Assembly (NCBI GenBank): GCA_035528235.1
Contig: DATKZB010000075.1
Span: forward strand, 1-11,837
Reading direction: 5' to 3'
Length of the DNA: 11,837 bases
From: DATKZB01 sp035528235
Lineage (GTDB): Bacteria > Planctomycetota > Phycisphaerae > FEN-1346
In this document: in pieces, positions 8,827 through 11,837 of the stretch
Layout: every line of letters begins with the position of its first letter
Numbering within the stretch: the stretch's first letter is position 1
Made by a program: the position numbers and the translations under genes
The notes under the pieces: model-generated
Told to the model about the DNA's origin: nothing
The model's input: only the letters and a program-made list of their open reading frames with translations
Database searches by the model: none

Positions 8827-9891
8827 TCAGGCGATGGCCGTCTCGACGGCCGGTTTGACCTCGTCCAGCAGGCGCTTCACGATCTCGTCGGGCGAGATGC
8901 CCGCCGCCTCGGCGTTGAACGTCGTGATGACGCGGTGACGCATCACCGGCAGCGCCACGGCCCGGACGTCCTCCGTGGTGGCATGATAGCGGCCGTGGAG
9001 GATCGCCCTGGCCTTGGCAGCCAGGATGAGGTAGATGCCGGCGCGCGGCCCGGCGCCCCACTGGACGAGTTCGCTGATGAACGGCGGCGATTCCGGCTGG
9101 TTCGGCCGCGAGGCCCGGGCCAGATCTCTGGCGTACTGGACCACGTGGTCGGCCACCGGCACGCGGCGCACGATCTCCTGGAGCCGCAGAATGTCTTCGC
9201 CGGTCAGCGTCACGTCGAGTTCGGCCTGGTACGTGCCGGTGACCTGCTTGATGATGGCCATTTCCTCGTTGGCCGTCGGGTAATCGACCATGATGTTGAA
9301 CATGAAGCGGTCGAGTTGGGCCTCGGGCAGGGGATAGGTGCCTTCCTGCTCGATGGGATTCTGCGTGGCCAGGACGAAGAACGGCTCGGGCAGCGTGTAG
9401 GTCGTCTCGCCGGTCGTGACCATGTGTTCCTGCATGGCTTCGAGCAGGGCGGCCTGCGTTTTGGGCGGCGTCCGGTTGATCTCGTCGGCCAGGATCATGT
9501 TGGAGAACAGGGGGCCGTGGACGAACCGGAAGACGCGCTTACCGGTCGTTCGGTCTTCCTCCAGCACGTCCGTCCCCGTGATGTCCGAGGGCATCAAATC
9601 GGGCGTGAACTGGATGCGCTTGAACGTCAGGTGGAGCAGTTGCGAAGTCGTGCTGATCATCAGCGTCTTCGCCAGGCCCGGCACGCCCACGAGCAGGGCG
9701 TGGCCCCGGCAGAAGATGGCGACCAGGATCTGCTCGATGACCTCGCTCTGGCCGACGATGGCCCGAGCCAGTTGCTCGGTCATCCTCTTGTAGGCGGCGT
9801 TCAGGGCCTTGACGGCCTCAATGTCGTCGCCCTCGGCGATCTTCGGAGCGACCTTCGGTTTCGCTGCGTCCGGTTTTGGTGTGTCGGTCAT
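8827..9891 (-). CDS. MoxR family AAA+ ATPase
   Basis: The 354-residue protein is a complete MoxR-type AAA+ ATPase. Walker A is GVPGLAKT (69-76), with the Ala before Lys usual in the family. Walker B is MILADEINR (132-140) with Asp136 and Glu137. Sensor 1 is ATQNP (175-179), a probable arginine finger is Arg195 in LDRFMF, and sensor 2 is in GAGPRA (279-284, Arg283). The first 20 residues are Lys, Pro and Ala rich and probably disordered. MoxR proteins form cytosolic rings that hydrolyse ATP and act as chaperone-like remodellers, often on VWA-domain proteins encoded next door; the three VWA genes downstream fit that. The start at 9891 is supported by GGAGG 7 bases upstream. It is the first gene of the minus-strand cluster, so any promoter for the whole set should lie in 9892-10143. 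Its specific client is unknown. Confidence 0.97.
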   Translation of the reverse strand: MTDTPKPDAAKPKVAPKIAEGDDIEAVKALNAAYKRMTEQLARAIVGQSEVIEQILVAIFCRGHALLVGVPGLAKTLMISTTSQLLHLTFKRIQFTPDLMPSDITGTDVLEEDRTTGKRVFRFVHGPLFSNMILADEINRTPPKTQAALLEAMQEHMVTTGETTYTLPEPFFVLATQNPIEQEGTYPLPEAQLDRFMFNIMVDYPTANEEMAIIKQVTGTYQAELDVTLTGEDILRLQEIVRRVPVADHVVQYARDLARASRPNQPESPPFISELVQWGAGPRAGIYLILAAKARAILHGRYHATTEDVRAVALPVMRHRVITTFNAEAAGISPDEIVKRLLDEVKPAVETAIA

Positions 9892-9898
9892 CTATCGG

Positions 9899-9903
9899 CC
9901 TCC
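9899..9903 (-). promoter_or_regulatory. Shine-Dalgarno of the MoxR ATPase gene
   Basis: GGAGG on the minus strand lies 7 bases before ATG 9891. It is the strongest ribosome site in the cluster and fixes the ATPase start. Confidence 0.8.
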
Positions 9904-10020
9904 GCTCAAGGATCAGCAAACCCATGGATTCAGCAGTCTTCGACGCATTCCGTGGACCGCAAACGCACGCTCCACAGAAACTGCCTATGTATTCTGGAAC
10001 CGCCGCCGACGGCCGGGGTG

Positions 10021-10053
10021 TCGGATATTATTTCCGAAAAACCCATTCACCCA
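10021..10053 (-). promoter_or_regulatory. Candidate promoter or operator for the MoxR cluster
   Basis: The gap between the ATPase gene and the tRNA gene (9892-10143, 252 bases) has one clear AT-rich island. On the minus strand it offers TAATAT (10030-10025) as a possible -10, but the matching -35 position (TGGGTG, 10053-10048) is poor. The same bases lie inside the inverted repeat TCGGA-7-TCCGA (10021-10037), which could be an operator. The implied leader is about 125 bases. I see no convincing small gene in this gap. The call rests on composition and position. Confidence 0.25.
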
Positions 10054-10101
10054 CGCGGGCGAAACCCTGACGCCCGGGCCTGCACGCGGCCCGAAAACGC
10101 G

Positions 10102-10130
10102 TTGACAGCACCCCAGGCCCACCATACTAT
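10102..10130 (+). promoter_or_regulatory. Sigma-70 promoter of the tRNA-Gly gene
   Basis: TTGACA (10102-10107), a 17-base spacer and TACTAT (10125-10130) make a near-consensus housekeeping promoter. The predicted transcription start near 10137 is about 7 bases before the mature tRNA 5' end, a short leader typical of a single tRNA unit. Confidence 0.8.
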
Positions 10131-10143
10131 GTCGCGGTCGCAA

Positions 10144-11699
<1,556 letters not shown>

Positions 11700-11705
11700 G
11701 GTCTG

Positions 11706-11711
11706 CCACCT
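11706..11711 (-). promoter_or_regulatory. Shine-Dalgarno of the integrase gene
   Basis: AGGTGG on the minus strand is 6 bases before ATG 11699, between the stop of the upstream gene (11719) and the integrase start. It fixes the start and suggests both genes are on one transcript. Confidence 0.7.
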
Positions 11712-11718
11712 TTCCCGA

Positions 11719-11837
11719 TCACACCTGCGAGTAGGTTACGAAGCCCTTCATGTTCCCGGCGCTGTTCGTGATGCTCAGGCCCTTGCCCGCTGCCAGACAT
11801 CGCGCCACCGTCCGCTCCCCGACGTATTCCAGGGGAG
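11719..11837 (-). CDS. C-terminal end of an unrecognised small gene upstream of integrase (5' end outside window)
   Basis: One minus-strand frame is open from the right edge to TGA at 11719-11721 and gives 38 complete C-terminal residues, starting PLEYVGERTVARCLAAGKGL and ending in MKGFVTYSQV. The ERTVARCLAAGKG segment could be a recognition helix of a small helix-turn-helix protein, but this is a weak impression. Position favours an excisionase or directionality factor: same strand as the integrase, 19 bases before its start, with the integrase ribosome site in the gap. The competing frame here gives Gly, Arg and Pro-rich nonsense and overlaps the integrase start, which supports this frame. 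I do not recognise the family. Confidence 0.5.
   Translation of the reverse strand, partial: PLEYVGERTVARCLAAGKGLSITNSAGNMKGFVTYSQV

Overview
The window is GC-rich DNA, most likely from a member of the Planctomycetota. The evidence is the gene set and gene order: a MoxR ATPase, a DUF58 protein, a BatA-domain VWA protein, a very long VWA/amidotransferase-like membrane protein and a DUF4175-like membrane protein. This order and several of the local motifs are familiar from planctomycetes. The assignment is inferred from family recognition only; no search was run.

Region 1 (1-9891, minus strand) is one long five-gene cluster, read right to left. First comes the MoxR-type AAA+ ATPase (8827-9891), then a cytosolic DUF58 protein with a VWA-type metal site (7769-8695). 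A BatA-domain VWA membrane protein follows (5123-7708), then a 1073-residue VWA plus GATase-like membrane protein (1905-5126). The last is a DUF4175-like membrane protein (1-1905) that runs off the left edge. The last three genes are joined by overlapping stop and start codons (ATGA, then TAATG), so they are probably translationally coupled. By analogy with MoxR/Bat systems, the ATPase would act as a chaperone or remodeller on VWA proteins, two of which sit in the membrane with large extracytoplasmic domains. The substrate and process are unknown. The 131-base gap between the MoxR and DUF58 genes holds a perfect 7-bp hairpin with no T tract.

Region 2 (9892-10267) is a divergent intergenic segment and a tRNA gene. 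The moxR gene has a clear Shine-Dalgarno sequence and possibly an AT-rich promoter. On the plus strand a near-consensus sigma-70 promoter (TTGACA-17-TACTAT) drives a tRNA-Gly(CCC) gene with an encoded CCA end. A nested hairpin with T tracts follows it.

Region 3 (about 10219-11837) is the start of an integrated mobile element placed at the 3' end of the tRNA. It holds a complete tyrosine recombinase gene on the minus strand whose last 20 codons and stop lie antisense inside the tRNA gene. Just upstream is the C-terminal end of a small unrecognised gene, perhaps an excisionase or regulator. The rest of the element, its cargo and the other attachment site lie beyond the right edge.

The parts most worth a second look are the int/tRNA overlap, where the attachment site, the integrase C-terminus and the tRNA terminator share the same bases, and the large helical insertion that splits the VWA domain of the 1073-residue protein.
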